This document shows positions 53,052-59,643 of a stretch of DNA of 64,000 nt, one piece after another. The number at the start of each line of letters is the position of its first letter. Position 1 is the stretch's first letter. The position numbers and the translations under genes are program-made. The notes beneath the pieces were generated by a model. That model saw only the letters and a list, made by a program, of their open reading frames with translations. It ran no database searches and was not told the origin of the DNA. The DNA comes from an uncultured Bacteroidales bacterium (GTDB lineage Bacteria; Bacteroidota; Bacteroidia; Bacteroidales; Muribaculaceae): positions 1 to 64,000 of the forward strand of contig CASBHZ010000004.1 in NCBI GenBank assembly GCA_949123685.1, given 5' to 3'.

Positions 53052-53091
53052 AAATGTAAAATTTTATGTCAGTTGCCAATATTATTTTTAT

Positions 53092-53625
53092 TCACTTGGA
53101 AAACGAGTCGATGAGTTCAGATAAAGTTTTCTCATGAATTTTCCCGGAGAGAATAATGAGTACGGTCTTCTTGCCAGACGCTTTGGAAAACATTAGCACA
53201 GTCTTGTAATATGACGTATCGTTATATATGGGAAATCCATATATGACCACTTCGTTTGAATCCTTTTTCTGAGACATAAGTAGCTCCGCATTATTAAACT
53301 CTGTGACATCTGCTATATAGGATTCCATGAGTCTTTTACCCTCTATTTCAGCCTCCGCACTTCCAAGCTGGAACACCCTTATGGAACAGACCTCTCCTTT
53401 GTCTGCAAGAATAGAAAGAGGACTTTCCGCATTATCCTTAGGTAACTTCTTAAGCACGGATTTTGTAAGGTAAGTCACACTCACATTCGGGAGGGCGGAA
53501 ATATTAGACATTATTTCCGTTCTCCTTTTTTTATTTGTAGTTGTCTCATTATGTTGTAAACTCTGCGCAACCGCACCGCTTACAATAAAGACAAGTGATA
53601 GAATAGCTGTAAGTATCCTTCTCAT
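53092..53625 (-). CDS. DUF4252 family secreted protein
   Basis: A 177-residue protein with a signal peptide (MRRILTAILSLVFIVSGAVA). The pattern NVSVTYLTKSVLKKLPKDN, a central FQLGSAEAE... region and VLMFSKASGKKTVLIILSGKI is typical of DUF4252 proteins, which in Bacteroidetes commonly lie beside ECF-type sigma factor genes. It is 4 nt downstream of the probable anti-sigma gene. Molecular role unknown; a signal-sensing role is inferred from context. Confidence 0.82.
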   Translation of the reverse strand: MRRILTAILSLVFIVSGAVAQSLQHNETTTNKKRRTEIMSNISALPNVSVTYLTKSVLKKLPKDNAESPLSILADKGEVCSIRVFQLGSAEAEIEGKRLMESYIADVTEFNNAELLMSQKKDSNEVVIYGFPIYNDTSYYKTVLMFSKASGKKTVLIILSGKIHEKTLSELIDSFSK

Positions 53626-53629
53626 ATCA

Positions 53630-54274
53630 CTAAATATTAATATCTGTTGTTTTATTTATTTCAATGCTCTCTAAAGATTCCTCGACCTCACTCTGTGCCA
53701 TATGGATATTTGATAATATATTGAGTAAAGCTTCGTCTATTGTCTGCACAGCATTGTCGAATTCCTCATCGTTAATTTCTGTAATTACAGATTCTTCAAT
53801 TGTGTGTAAAGAAGTCTTTTCCGTTGGGGTATTTTCTAAAGAGTTTACCGATATTGAAACTTCTTCAGATGAGGTCGCACCTGACATTGCGATACCTTCA
53901 ATTTTTTCCGTTGCAATCGAATTCTTTGCCACGTATTCTTTTGTGGCAGACAATTCTTTATTAACATGATTAAATGTGCCGATGAACACACAAATCAATA
54001 ATATAACAGCGGCAATACCTTCCCAAATTATTTTTTTGAAAAATTTTGCCCGTCTAAATCTTTTATCTATCGCATCAGTCAGATTCTTCTCAAAGCCATT
54101 CGGTAATACAGGTTCGCATGATTCAATTGCAAGAAATATCCTGCATTCAGTTTCAAGCTCGGGGGATAAATCTCTCGCTTCTTTCAACAATGAAAGCAAT
54201 GCCTTATAATCATCGGATGAAATCTCTCCCGAATAATACATTTCAAGCAAATAATTAATTCTTCTTTGTACCAT
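53630..54274 (-). CDS. Probable anti-sigma factor (single-pass membrane protein)
   Basis: A 214-residue protein: a helical cytoplasmic N-terminus (residues 1-78), one membrane helix (about residues 83-101, GIAAVILLICVFIGTF) and an acidic periplasmic C-terminus rich in Ser/Glu/Thr. It begins 3 nt after the sigma gene. No zinc-binding HxxxCxxC motif. The anti-sigma role is inferred from topology and position. Confidence 0.7.
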   Translation of the reverse strand: MVQRRINYLLEMYYSGEISSDDYKALLSLLKEARDLSPELETECRIFLAIESCEPVLPNGFEKNLTDAIDKRFRRAKFFKKIIWEGIAAVILLICVFIGTFNHVNKELSATKEYVAKNSIATEKIEGIAMSGATSSEEVSISVNSLENTPTEKTSLHTIEESVITEINDEEFDNAVQTIDEALLNILSNIHMAQSEVEESLESIEINKTTDINI

Positions 54275-54277
54275 ATC

Positions 54278-54766
54278 TCACCTATTTGATATACATGCTC
54301 TAATTTTGCTACGTGCCCTACTTAAGATAACACGCACGTTACCCGGTGTGGTGCCAAGTATATCCGCAATTTCGGCGTTTGAAAAACCTCCGAATGCGCT
54401 CAATTGAAACACCCTCTTTTGTTCAGGTGGCAAACGGTTCATTGCCCGGAAAACAAAATCAGACAAGTTGCTATACTCCACATTACTACATATGTCTTCT
54501 TCTGATTCGACTTCCACAATCTTATCCATTATGAAAGTTACCTTCCTGTCACGTATGATGTTGAGACATCTATTGCGCACAACATTAAGACAATATGATT
54601 TTATATCCGATATATTTTTTAGTTGTCTTCGCCTTTCCCAGAGTTTAAGCATCGCATCCTGTACCGCATCCATTGCCTCACAGTCATTTTTCATTACTGT
54701 GACAGCGACTCGATACATCGGCTTGTAATATGGTTGAATTTTTGCCTTAAACTCTTCGCTATTCAT
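54278..54766 (-). CDS. ECF-type RNA polymerase sigma factor
   Basis: A 162-residue sigma-70 family protein. Region 2: YKPMYRVAVTVMKNDCEAMDAVQDAMLKLWERR; region 4: LPPEQKRVFQLSAFGGFSNAEIADILGTT and VRVILSRARSKIRA. It heads the operon sigma - anti-sigma - DUF4252 - barrel protein and probably autoregulates it. Upstream CAATTTTG (minus strand) resembles but does not match the housekeeping -7 element, compatible with self-control. Confidence 0.93.
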   Translation of the reverse strand: MNSEEFKAKIQPYYKPMYRVAVTVMKNDCEAMDAVQDAMLKLWERRRQLKNISDIKSYCLNVVRNRCLNIIRDRKVTFIMDKIVEVESEEDICSNVEYSNLSDFVFRAMNRLPPEQKRVFQLSAFGGFSNAEIADILGTTPGNVRVILSRARSKIRACISNR

Positions 54767-55058
54767 TATTCAAAATTGTTATATCTATAAGACACATGTC
54801 CTCCACAAAACGTTACAAGAAAAAAGCATTTATAATAAGCGATTCGTGAATGAGCGTCAGCATACAGATGTCTAAATATAATACTATTACAATAGTTGCT
54901 GAATGAAACAAAGGCTGTAAATGAAATCTTCGCTTAGGGAATGTCGGATCATATCATGGAATTCTTATACGTATGTTATGATAGATCGTACCTTTTATTA
55001 GGTCTGTGCCGAAATCAATAGTCTCTCTTCTCGGATGTATGCCAACTTACCGGTGACT
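54767..55058. other. AT-rich gap, nothing recognised
   Basis: 292 nt between the sigma factor gene and the LanC-like gene. Only frames below 30 codons are present; none has a double-glycine leader. No strong hairpin is seen. Confidence 0.6.
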
Positions 55059-55946
55059 TCATGCAATTCCATACCAGGATTTATTTGCATGAATGAACAT
55101 AAAACACGGTTCATAGTAAGCATTAGGTGACCACCCAGGTGCAATCCTTTTATTAATTGGATCTAAATTATGAAAATTTGAAAAATCCATATCTTTGCCC
55201 TGCAACTGACAAAGTATCTGAGAATGTACACTTTTCTCTTTGTCCTTCAGAAATGTTGTCCTTTGATTTATATCTGACAGAAGTCTATTAACTTTTGTAG
55301 GATATATATTTAACCTCCGTGCACATTCAAGAAAATAAAATATAGAATGCAAATATTGACAACTCATTTCTTCTCTATAATATATTGGAGGCACATCTAT
55401 GTTCAATAACCTGTCACAGTGATCAATAAATGTGATTATAGATTCTTGAATAGAGTAACATAATAGTGAGTCATCATGTGGAAAAACAGATACAAGAGAC
55501 AGTGCTTCTCCAAGACAATCTCTGTCATCTAAGATTATTGACGGTGTCACATTCAGACCTGGATTACGCTTAATGCATTTAAGCACAATCGAACCTAAAT
55601 CAATATCAAGATCCACTACATCGAGTTTGGTCAATATACTAATAACATAAGGCAACGACATGAGGCCATCAATAAACCGTCTATCAAAAGAATCTATAGA
55701 GTTTGGTTGGGTCAAAACTTCCCTTAAAATATTCTGACAGATTATTCGCTCGTTTTCATCACTCAGCAATTCTGAATGAAGAGAATGATATAACAGCAAA
55801 CCAACCTTGCCATTCAATAGTGACATATTATCCATGAATGACTGGTTACATATATAAGTATGGATTATCTCAAGTAAATCCATTTTTGTGAAGCGTTTGC
55901 CATTCATGAGATTACGATAAAATTTACATTCAAAAGGCTCTGTCAT
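55059..55946 (-). CDS. Hypothetical protein with LanC-like N-terminal helices
   Basis: A 295-residue, mostly helical protein. MSLLNGKVGLLLYHSLHSEL (about residues 39-58) resembles the first glycine-rich helix-turn unit of lanthionine cyclase (LanC-like) barrels, and the spacing of later helices fits, but the zinc ligands (C...CH) of an active cyclase are not seen; the protein ends at ANKSWYGIA where they would be expected. It may be a truncated or zinc-free LanC-like protein accompanying the exporter cluster. CAAAATTA (55983-55990) gives TAATTTTG as a -7 element on its strand. Confidence 0.55.
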   Translation of the reverse strand: MTEPFECKFYRNLMNGKRFTKMDLLEIIHTYICNQSFMDNMSLLNGKVGLLLYHSLHSELLSDENERIICQNILREVLTQPNSIDSFDRRFIDGLMSLPYVISILTKLDVVDLDIDLGSIVLKCIKRNPGLNVTPSIILDDRDCLGEALSLVSVFPHDDSLLCYSIQESIITFIDHCDRLLNIDVPPIYYREEMSCQYLHSIFYFLECARRLNIYPTKVNRLLSDINQRTTFLKDKEKSVHSQILCQLQGKDMDFSNFHNLDPINKRIAPGWSPNAYYEPCFMFIHANKSWYGIA

Positions 55947-56117
55947 AAAACTTCACTTTTAATGATAGATTTATGCTTTCTACAAAATTATATAGAAAAA
56001 TCGAGTTTTTCTACACCGGCACAATGAAAAACGAGGCCTACTCTCAAATTCTGCTTCATACTTCGTTTAATTGTTACGAATGTCCTATATTTAAGGAGTG
56101 TAATAAAAATTTCAAAT

Positions 56118-56159
56118 ATGGACAAAGACAGAATCGTGGCTGGCCTTGATGTCCACAAA
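56118..56159 (+). pseudogene. IS110-family transposase, 5' remnant
   Basis: The frame from ATG at 56118 reads MDKDRIVAGLDVHK, the characteristic start of IS110-type DEDD transposases with the first catalytic Asp in GLDVHK. After codon 14 the family sequence stops and the 23-mer shared with 43302-43324 begins. Only about 42 nt of coding sequence remain; the AT-rich 5' flank (about 55990-56117) may be the left end of the old element. Confidence 0.7.
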
Positions 56160-56182
56160 ATAACGATTTTATTCAATAGATA
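56160..56182. repeat. 23-bp sequence shared with 43302-43324
   Basis: Identical to 43302-43324, beginning exactly at the breakpoint of the IS110 fragment. Confidence 0.85.
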
Positions 56183-56384
56183 TATTGTATTTAAGAGATT
56201 GAGGTGTTTCTTCTTAGTTTCCATACCATAGAATTGATGCTTTCTTACTACATGCCATCAATTTCTATCTATAGTATTTGTTGAAAGATTCCCCAATGCT
56301 CCAGATCGTTAAAAATGCTTGGGTTCATTATCGTGGGGTCATGGGTTCAAACTCTCTTTTTACTATGCCTGCGGTTTAGACTAT

Positions 56385-56432
56385 AACTGATAATTAGTGT
56401 CACAAAAGACACTTGTTGTCAGTTGATTTTTT
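56385..56432 (+). terminator. Possible terminator hairpin at the 3' side of the Fic gene
   Basis: AGTGTC (56396-56401) and GACACT (56408-56413) form the core of an imperfect stem of about 17 bp (AACTGATAA.../...TTGTCAGTT), followed by a run of T (56426-56432). It lies against the Fic stop codon; the T-run is on the plus strand. The rest of 56183-56384 holds nothing I recognise. Confidence 0.45.
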
Positions 56433-57920
56433 TCAAGATATTGTCCTGTCGATGATTTGCAGTTTTGCTTGCGATGGTTCTTCGTAGGCGTTGCAGGCTG
56501 CAAGGTAATTCTTCAGCTCCGTGAAGTCGGTACCGTAGAGATTATCGCTGAACTGATGGAGCTTGGTCATTACGTTGATGTATGCCAGCGGGTCTTTGTG
56601 GCGGGTGAGTTTTCGCAAGGCAAGTATATAATCTTCGCGGAACACTGTCGGAACGATTATGCGTGACTGGTCGGCACGGACAAGTTCTGCGTTCATCATC
56701 ACGCGGGCTATGCGACCGTTGCCATCGTTGAAAGGATGCACTTCGCTAATCATGAACATCATGAAAATCGCACGGGCAAACGGATCAGTTAAGGCTGCAT
56801 AATATTTGAAGCCCTGCGAGAGAGTGCCTTTCACAAGTTGATAATCCACAAACTCCGTCATTCCGGCACGATTGTTCTTTGTTTTGAAAATTCCGGGGTT
56901 CATGTGGGGACGTCCTTCAAGCAGGATGCTGTGTCGATGGCTCAGAATTGCAAATAACTCTTTGGGCGATGTCGGAGTCTTCATCATCTCGGCACGGTTT
57001 GACAGCACCTTGAATGTTCCGAGTATGTCGTGTGAATCCTCATCACGGCGAGGCATAGGAATACCGGAGTCAACTATCGCTTTTGCCTCATCAATCTCAA
57101 ACTCTGTTCCTTCTATATAATTGGAAAAATAGCTCTCAAAGAATGAGAAAAGCCGGAACGATTCCTCATCAGTATTACGGTTGTTGCGGATAACAAAATA
57201 GCGGTCTTTTATTGCGTCGAACAATACCTCGAAAAGTTCTACTCTCGTTTTGTCGAAAGGATTACCGGCGACGAGTGCTTTTGCAGAATCCGTTGAAAAC
57301 ACTTTAGCATCATGAGTTGAGAGCAACGCGGAAATTATGCTGTTGATTTTGGCAAACTCCGTCTGCATCCCCAATTCTTCGGCAACGGTTCTCAGTTCAT
57401 CGCGATATTCGTTAAGACGGTATTCTCCCCCGGTGAGCAGTATTTGTTCGAGTTTATTTTCTATCACACTGATAGGAAGAACGCGAGACTCGTCACCAGA
57501 TTTTCTTGACACTTGCATATTCTCAAGCATATACCGATGTTCTCCCGATATGTGCATACCAATAAACGGTATATCATGCGGCGACGCTTTTGATCCTTTG
57601 ACAAAATTGAGAATTATACCGGGTAAGTCCGTCACTCTCCTTGTCGTTGAATTTGTCAGAAAGAAATCACCGGTCGCTGTCGGTCGCATCTCTTTGGCGC
57701 TGCGGTGGCTTATGATAGCGTCAGGATACCGATATACCAGAATATCCATAAGATTACGGCGCACGATATTTTCCAAACTGTCAACAAGATTGGTCGTATA
57801 TATACGTGGCGCGACTTTTCGTAACTCACCGTCCTTTTCCTTCTTGCTAAGCACACGGGAAATGTTCGGATCAGATGAGCCAAAGATAATCTCTTTCTGG
57901 GTGTCAACTTTCACTGCCAT
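56433..57920 (-). CDS. Fic-domain AMPylase-type protein with AbiEi-like N-terminus
   Basis: Start placed at ATG 57920 (495 aa), because the longer frame to 58028 reads through the promoter and repeat region. N-terminus (residues about 18-80: ISRVLSKKEKDGELRKVAPRIYTTN...) resembles the AbiEi antitoxin-type winged helix. The Fic core has the complete motif HPFNDGNGRIAR (about residues 395-406), and SNYIEG (about 266-271) fits the inhibitory [S/T]xxxE[G/N] motif, so this would be a self-inhibited Fic enzyme. Fic proteins attach AMP or related groups to target proteins. A near-perfect inverted repeat lies in its promoter, consistent with autoregulation by the winged helix (inference). Confidence 0.88.
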   Translation of the reverse strand: MAVKVDTQKEIIFGSSDPNISRVLSKKEKDGELRKVAPRIYTTNLVDSLENIVRRNLMDILVYRYPDAIISHRSAKEMRPTATGDFFLTNSTTRRVTDLPGIILNFVKGSKASPHDIPFIGMHISGEHRYMLENMQVSRKSGDESRVLPISVIENKLEQILLTGGEYRLNEYRDELRTVAEELGMQTEFAKINSIISALLSTHDAKVFSTDSAKALVAGNPFDKTRVELFEVLFDAIKDRYFVIRNNRNTDEESFRLFSFFESYFSNYIEGTEFEIDEAKAIVDSGIPMPRRDEDSHDILGTFKVLSNRAEMMKTPTSPKELFAILSHRHSILLEGRPHMNPGIFKTKNNRAGMTEFVDYQLVKGTLSQGFKYYAALTDPFARAIFMMFMISEVHPFNDGNGRIARVMMNAELVRADQSRIIVPTVFREDYILALRKLTRHKDPLAYINVMTKLHQFSDNLYGTDFTELKNYLAACNAYEEPSQAKLQIIDRTIS

Positions 57921-57945
57921 ACAAAAAATCAAGATTAATAAAACA

Positions 57946-57978
57946 CAAAGGTACAATTTTTTGCGATTATAACCGCAA
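57946..57978 (-). promoter_or_regulatory. Fic promoter with overlapping palindromic operator candidate
   Basis: Minus strand: TTG (57976-57978), 22-nt spacer, TACCTTTG (57946-57953). The inverted repeat TTGCG-8 nt-CGCAA (57961-57978) lies in the spacer and overlaps the -33 box. A similar motif, TTGCGACTATAATTCGCA, is at 58075-58092, and degraded versions lie at 44.67 and 44.70 kb. Confidence 0.6.
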
Positions 57979-58091
57979 TTTTTACAAAAAACTGAGTATA
58001 GGCGATGCCTTTCAATGGGAAAGACCATAATAGTTCATAGTATTTTCGTTGGATATCTTCAAATGGAACAAAAAATTGCGACTATAATTCG

Positions 58092-58235
58092 CATTTGCCT
58101 CACGATTGGGGTGACTCACGCTCATACTCGGAAAGCCACTGCATTCTGTCGGATAAGGCAAAAAAAGAAAACGCTGGAAATCAAGTGATTTTCAGCGTTT
58201 TGAGGTGGGAGTCTGAACTTTCAAGTGATCCGGTT
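58092..58235. repeat. Right copy of the tRNA-Arg-flanking direct repeat
   Basis: From CATTTGCCTCACGATTGGGG through the stem AAAACGCTGGAAATC/GATTTTCAGCGTTTT (58168-58201, the terminator of tRNA-Arg) to ACTTTCAAGTGATCCG at the tRNA 3' end. It aligns in the same order with 44809-44950, 13.3 kb away. Confidence 0.85.
58168..58201 (-). terminator. Terminator of tRNA-Arg
   Basis: AAAACGCTGGAAATC, loop AAGT, GATTTTCAGCGTTTT: a 15-bp stem with one G-T pair, 25 nt downstream of tRNA-Arg on the minus strand, followed there by C plus a T-run. Confidence 0.75.
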
Positions 58236-58299
58236 GGGATTCGAACCCAAGACCCACAGCTTAGAAGGCTGTTGCTCTATCCAGCTGAGCTACCAGACC
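58226..58299 (-). tRNA. tRNA-Arg(TCT)
   Basis: Minus strand: acceptor GGTCTGG paired with CCGGATC, D-arm TAGCTCAGCTGGATAGAGC, anticodon arm CAGCCTTCTAAGCTG (anticodon TCT), T-arm TTGGGTTCGAATCCCAA. 74 nt, CCA not encoded. Its 3' end borders the right copy of the direct repeat. Confidence 0.97.
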
Positions 58300-58347
58300 G
58301 TCGCTTTCTATGGGATGAAGCAATTTCATCCTAAGAATTTGCAACTG

Positions 58348-58377
58348 CAAAGTTAAGTAAAATTTCTGATATTCCAA
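58348..58377 (-). promoter_or_regulatory. Promoter of tRNA-Arg
   Basis: Minus strand TTG (58375-58377), 19-nt spacer, TAACTTTG (58348-58355), 48 nt before the mature tRNA. Confidence 0.75.
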
Positions 58378-58469
58378 TCAATGAGGGTTAAAATTATGTC
58401 ATTATTCCCGTAAATCGAATTATTTAAGAAATTTTTCCTTATTTATTTTATGGATTGCGGAAATAATCA

Positions 58470-58477
58470 TAAATTTG
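58470..58477 (+). promoter_or_regulatory. -7 element of the frdCAB operon
   Basis: TAAATTTG matches TAnnTTTG, giving a leader of about 120 nt before frdC. The -33 region is only T-rich. Confidence 0.6.
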
Positions 58478-58606
58478 CAAGAAGAACTATTTTGGAATCT
58501 CCATACCTCGTCGCCTTAAATCTTAAAAAAAATCGGGGAGACCGGGGTGGGCGTTGACGATTAGAAAACTATACTAAAATAATCTAATAATTAATTTAAA
58601 ACTGCT

Positions 58607-59635
58607 ATGTGGTTATCAAACTCGTCTGTAGGACGTAAATTCGTAATGGCCCTTACGGGTGCATTCCTCGTCCTATTCGTAACTTTCCATTGTTTGATGA
58701 ACGCCGTAGCCATCTGCTGGCCCGCAGCATACAACTCGGTTTGCGAATTCTTAGGCGCAAACTGGTATGCACTGGCGGCTTCAGCTGTCTTGGCTCTCTT
58801 CATCATCGTCCACATCATCTACGCTGTGATGCTTACCGTGCAGAACCGCAAGGCACGCGGTAACGTGCGCTATGCCATCTCCAAGACTCCCAAAAGCGTG
58901 GAATGGTCGTCAAAGAACATGTTCGTGCTCGGTATCGTGATCCTCGCCTTCCTCGTGGTTCACCTTATCCAGTTCTGGGCAAAGATGCAGCTCGTTGAGA
59001 TCCTCGGTGATCACGGCACTGTGCCCCCTGCGGCAGGTACGCTTTTCATCCAGATGGCTTTCTCTGAGGTTTGGACTCCGATCGTTTACATCATTGGCTT
59101 CATCGCCCTCTGGTTCCACTTTAACCATGGTTTCTGGTCAATGTTCCAGTCTATCGGTTGGGACAATCAGGTGTGGATTGCACGTCTGAAAAAGATTGCC
59201 TGTGTATGGACTACACTCGTGGTTCTTTGCTTCACTGTGCAGGCTATCGTGTTTACAGTTAGGGCTAACGACAACTACTATATCAAGAACGAGGCTCTCC
59301 GCGAGCAGTATAAGGATATGGTATGGCCTATGATAGAGAAAGATTTCGGTCCTGACATGGCTCAGCTCGGCATGCAGATCCAGATGTCTCCCTATAGCCA
59401 GGTTTCTCAGGGTCTCCGTCAGATGGAACAGCAGCAAGCTCAGCAGATTGAGCAGCTCAACACTCCTGAGGGTAAAGACTATGTGAAGAACAATCCTCAG
59501 ATGCAGACACAGCTCGAAAACATGACCAAGCAGCACAAGGCTCTTGAGAATGTTGTGAAATTCTTCGATTATCTCGAGCAGGATGACAACAAACCAGAAT
59601 TAGAAATTACCGGTCAGCCCGGACAACCCCAGTAA
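58607..59635 (+). CDS. frdC: Fumarate reductase/succinate dehydrogenase cytochrome b subunit, with long C-terminal extension
   Basis: Membrane anchor of the quinol:fumarate reductase. Five membrane helices in residues about 10-225 with histidines placed for haem b ligation ([32 protein letters not shown]). This is the single-subunit anchor type of Bacteroidetes. The usual length is about 230 residues; here a hydrophilic, Gln- and Met-rich tail of about 110 residues follows ([20 protein letters not shown]...), probably coiled-coil and cytoplasmic. It is separated from frdA by 8 nt. The strong codon bias suggests high expression, as expected for anaerobic fumarate respiration. Confidence 0.93.
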   Translation: MWLSNSSVGRKFVMALTGAFLVLFVTFHCLMNAVAICWPAAYNSVCEFLGANWYALAASAVLALFIIVHIIYAVMLTVQNRKARGNVRYAISKTPKSVEWSSKNMFVLGIVILAFLVVHLIQFWAKMQLVEILGDHGTVPPAAGTLFIQMAFSEVWTPIVYIIGFIALWFHFNHGFWSMFQSIGWDNQVWIARLKKIACVWTTLVVLCFTVQAIVFTVRANDNYYIKNEALREQYKDMVWPMIEKDFGPDMAQLGMQIQMSPYSQVSQGLRQMEQQQAQQIEQLNTPEGKDYVKNNPQMQTQLENMTKQHKALENVVKFFDYLEQDDNKPELEITGQPGQPQ

Positions 59636-59643
59636 TTAGCGAT

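Larger units (their letters stand above)
57921..58606. other. Intergenic region with operator motifs, repeat, tRNA and frd promoter
   Basis: 686 nt. In order: Fic promoter/operator, a second TTGCGACTATAA motif (58068-58088), right copy of the direct repeat (58092-58235), tRNA-Arg (58226-58299), its promoter (58348-58377) and the frdC promoter (58470-58477). No protein gene. Confidence 0.75.

Noticed and set aside
54767..55058. Search for a peptide precursor in the gap beside the LanC-like gene
   Set aside because: Only frames under 30 codons without leader features on either strand.
55988..56224. 78-residue minus-strand frame opposite the IS110 remnant
   Set aside because: It is antisense to the transposase relic and contains the 23-bp repeat; composition does not suggest a protein.
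56310..56365. GGGTTCAAACTC resembling a tRNA T-arm
   Set aside because: The flanking bases do not form a T-stem or acceptor stem; it is probably chance.
57921..58028. 36-residue N-terminal extension of the Fic protein
   Set aside because: It is encoded by the promoter/operator region and has no similarity to the family; ATG at 57920 follows a proper -7 element.
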